From contig NZ_CABJCG010000020.1 in assembly GCF_902364025.1 (NCBI RefSeq), forward strand, positions 1 through 46,370: a stretch of DNA of 46,370 nucleotides. The letters run 5' to 3'. Source of the stretch: Enterocloster lavalensis. GTDB lineage: Bacteria > Bacillota > Clostridia > Lachnospirales > Lachnospiraceae. Shown here in pieces: positions 44,655-46,370 of this stretch. A model generated the notes under the pieces. The model did not search any database. It was given only the letters and a program-made list of their open reading frames with translations, and was not told where the DNA came from. Both the position numbers and the translations under genes were made by a program. Positions within the stretch are counted from its first letter, which is position 1, and each line of letters starts with the position of its first letter.

Positions 44655-46293
44655 ATTCAAACTGGACGTTTGGGGTTATATTACCATCGCACTGCTGGGC
44701 GCGTACGCGATTTTTCTGCTGTACCCTATGCTGAATCTGCTCCGGCGCTCCGTGTACGGCCCGGACGGCGTTTTCACGCTGGGCTATTTCAGCAAATTTT
44801 TCGGCAAGAAATACTATTTTGGAACCCTGTTAAACAGCCTGAAGGTGACCCTGTGCACCACCGTCACCACCCTGCTTCTGGGCGCGCCCCTGGCGTATTT
44901 CTTTACCATGTATAAGATTAGGGGCAACGGAGTGCTCAGAATCCTGATCATCCTGTCGTCTATGTCCGCGCCGTTTATCGGCGCATATTCCTGGATTCTT
45001 CTGATGGGCAGAAGCGGCGTTGTGACCACCTTCTTAAAGGACACCTTCAACATCCAGGGAATCAACATTTACGGTTTTGTGGGCATCCTGGTGGTGCTGA
45101 CCCTGCAGCTTTACCCGCTGGTATTCCTGTACGTGTCCGGCGCTTTAAAAAACATCGACCAGTCCTTAATGGAAGCCAGCCTTAACCTGGGCTGCAGCGG
45201 CGTGAAGCGTTTCTTCAGCCTGATTATCCCGCTGGTCATGCCCACCATTCTGGCCAGCAGCCTGCTGGTATTCATGCGCGCCCTGGCGGATTTCGGCACG
45301 CCCATGCTGATCGGCGAGGGCTACCGGACCTTCCCGGTGCTCATTTACAATGAATTCATGGGCGAGGTCAGCGGCGACGACGGCTTTGCGGCCGCCATCA
45401 GTATCATCGCCATTATCATCACGGCGTTGATCTTCATGGCCCAGAAGCACGCCTCCAACAAGCTGGCATTTACCATGAACGCCCTTCACCCCATCGAGCC
45501 CAAGGAGCTCAAGGGCGTCCGGGGCGTGCTGATCCACCTGTATTCCTATCTTGTGGTCGGTCTCTCCATCGTGCCCCAGTGCTACGTGATCTACACCTCC
45601 TTCCTGAAAACGGAGGGCCTGGTGTTCAAGGACGGGTACTGGCTGGGCAGCTACCGCACGGCGTTTTCCAAGATGGGCAGTTCCATTGTCAATACCTTTG
45701 TGATCGCGGGCAGCGCGCTGGTGGTGATCATTCTCATGGCGGTACTGATCGCATACCTGGCGGTGCGCAGGCGCAACGCGGCCACCAATACCATGGACCT
45801 GATTTCCATGATGCCCTACATTATCCCCGGTTCCGTTATCGGAATCGCCATGTTGATCTGCTTTAACCGTCCGCCGCTCATCATCAGCGGAACCTTTTTG
45901 ATCATGATCGTGGCCCTGGTCATCCGCAGGCTGCCCTACACCATAAGGTCCAGCGTGGCGATTTTACAGCAGATTCCCATCACCATCGAGGAAGCGTCCA
46001 TCAGCCTTGGCACCTCCAAGATGAAAACCTTCTTTGCCATCACAATTCCCATGATGGCCAACGGGATCGTGTCGGGGGCGATCTTGAGCTGGGTGACGAT
46101 GATCACGGAGTTGTCCACGGCGATTATTCTGTATACGGGGAAGACGAAAACGTTGACGGTGTCCATTTATACGGAGGTAATCCGGGGGAACTATGGAGTC
46201 GCGGCGGCGCTTTCTACGGTGTTGACGTCGTTGACGGCGTTGTCGATATTGATCTTTATGAGGATTTCTAAGTCGAAGGATATTACCATGTGA
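44644..46293 (+). CDS. ABC transporter permease, fused two-domain type (FbpB/AfuB-like)
   Basis: A 549-residue permease with two homologous halves, each with about six membrane helices and its own coupling loop: SLMEASLNLGCSGVKRFFSLIIPLVMP, then ITIEEASISLGTSKMKTFFAITIPMM (described by their ends). One protein therefore forms the whole channel with two copies of the ATPase. It overlaps the ATPase gene by eleven bases. No terminator is seen in the 77 bases that follow, so the operon may continue beyond the window. Confidence 0.93.
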   Translation: MKSKFKLDVWGYITIALLGAYAIFLLYPMLNLLRRSVYGPDGVFTLGYFSKFFGKKYYFGTLLNSLKVTLCTTVTTLLLGAPLAYFFTMYKIRGNGVLRILIILSSMSAPFIGAYSWILLMGRSGVVTTFLKDTFNIQGINIYGFVGILVVLTLQLYPLVFLYVSGALKNIDQSLMEASLNLGCSGVKRFFSLIIPLVMPTILASSLLVFMRALADFGTPMLIGEGYRTFPVLIYNEFMGEVSGDDGFAAAISIIAIIITALIFMAQKHASNKLAFTMNALHPIEPKELKGVRGVLIHLYSYLVVGLSIVPQCYVIYTSFLKTEGLVFKDGYWLGSYRTAFSKMGSSIVNTFVIAGSALVVIILMAVLIAYLAVRRRNAATNTMDLISMMPYIIPGSVIGIAMLICFNRPPLIISGTFLIMIVALVIRRLPYTIRSSVAILQQIPITIEEASISLGTSKMKTFFAITIPMMANGIVSGAILSWVTMITELSTAIILYTGKTKTLTVSIYTEVIRGNYGVAAALSTVLTSLTALSILIFMRISKSKDITM

Positions 46294-46370
46294 GTGAATA
46301 AAATGATGTTTTGTCCCTGCAGCCGTTGCTTTTGGGAGTGACGGGTGTGGGGATTTTTTTAGGGGGGGGG
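46294..46370. other. Window end without a gene, closing in a G run
   Basis: The last 77 bases hold no convincing gene. They end in T-rich sequence followed by nine or more G residues. That looks like a contig edge or a sequencing error-prone tract rather than biology. Confidence 0.6.

Noticed and set aside
46350..46370. The terminal G run as a biological motif
   Set aside because: A homopolymer exactly at the end of the sequence is most simply an assembly or sequencing artefact.

Overview
The window looks like chromosomal DNA of a moderately GC-rich Gram-positive anaerobe, most likely a gut Clostridia/Lachnospiraceae member. Supporting this are strong AGGAGG-type ribosome binding sites, sigma-A promoters with 17-bp spacers, a V/A-type ATPase in the clostridial/enterococcal gene order, GntR/RpiR/LysR regulators and Cys-lipobox binding proteins. 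The species cannot be fixed from the sequence. No rRNA, tRNA, CRISPR array or complete insertion sequence was seen. The first 53 bases look like the 3' end of a group II intron, and the last bases are a G homopolymer that looks like a contig edge.

Layout. 1-2.7 kb: intron tail, a MATE efflux pump and a divergent MerR regulator sharing a MerR-type promoter with a 19-bp spacer, then a 390-bp gap with orphan promoters. 2.7-11.1 kb: a C39-like protein (minus strand) divergent from a seven-gene plus-strand cluster: Dpp/Opp-type binding protein, two ATPases, two permeases, an acetamidase/formamidase and a LysR regulator. 11.1-15.5 kb: a two-gene RND efflux system behind a promoter and a terminator-like leader hairpin. 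15.5-24.4 kb: a nine-gene V-type ATPase operon (H-I-K-E-C-F-A-B-D) behind a consensus promoter, with sodium-type ion-binding residues in the K ring. 24.4-30.5 kb: a LysR regulator divergent from a GPH symporter, an M20 amidohydrolase, a PatB/MalY beta-lyase-type PLP enzyme and a PepT-like peptidase. This set could take up and dismantle acylated or peptidyl amino-acid conjugates.

30.5-35.6 kb: Sua5 tRNA-modification enzyme and a FadR-type GntR regulator. They are followed by a three-gene redox operon (GlpA-like flavoprotein with a BFD-type [2Fe-2S] site, a second flavoprotein, and a small DUF1667 protein with a CxxCxxxC...CPKG motif). Two identical 15-bp palindromes lie in the GntR/redox intergenic region. 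35.6-37.1 kb: four 40-bp tandem repeats, an Rpn-family nuclease and a structured intergenic element. 37.1-40.4 kb: dCMP deaminase, a B12-binding radical SAM protein, endonuclease III, and diverged copies of the 40-bp repeat around a bidirectional terminator. 40.4-46.3 kb: RpiR regulator and NanE (minus strand), divergent from a ferric/AfuABC-type ABC transporter (binding protein, ATPase, fused permease).

The strongest leads are the two transporter-enzyme modules whose probable substrates differ from their family names (24.4-30.4 kb and 40.4-46.3 kb), the twin GntR palindromes, the dispersed 40-bp hairpin repeat, the MerR promoter, and the leader hairpins before transporters.
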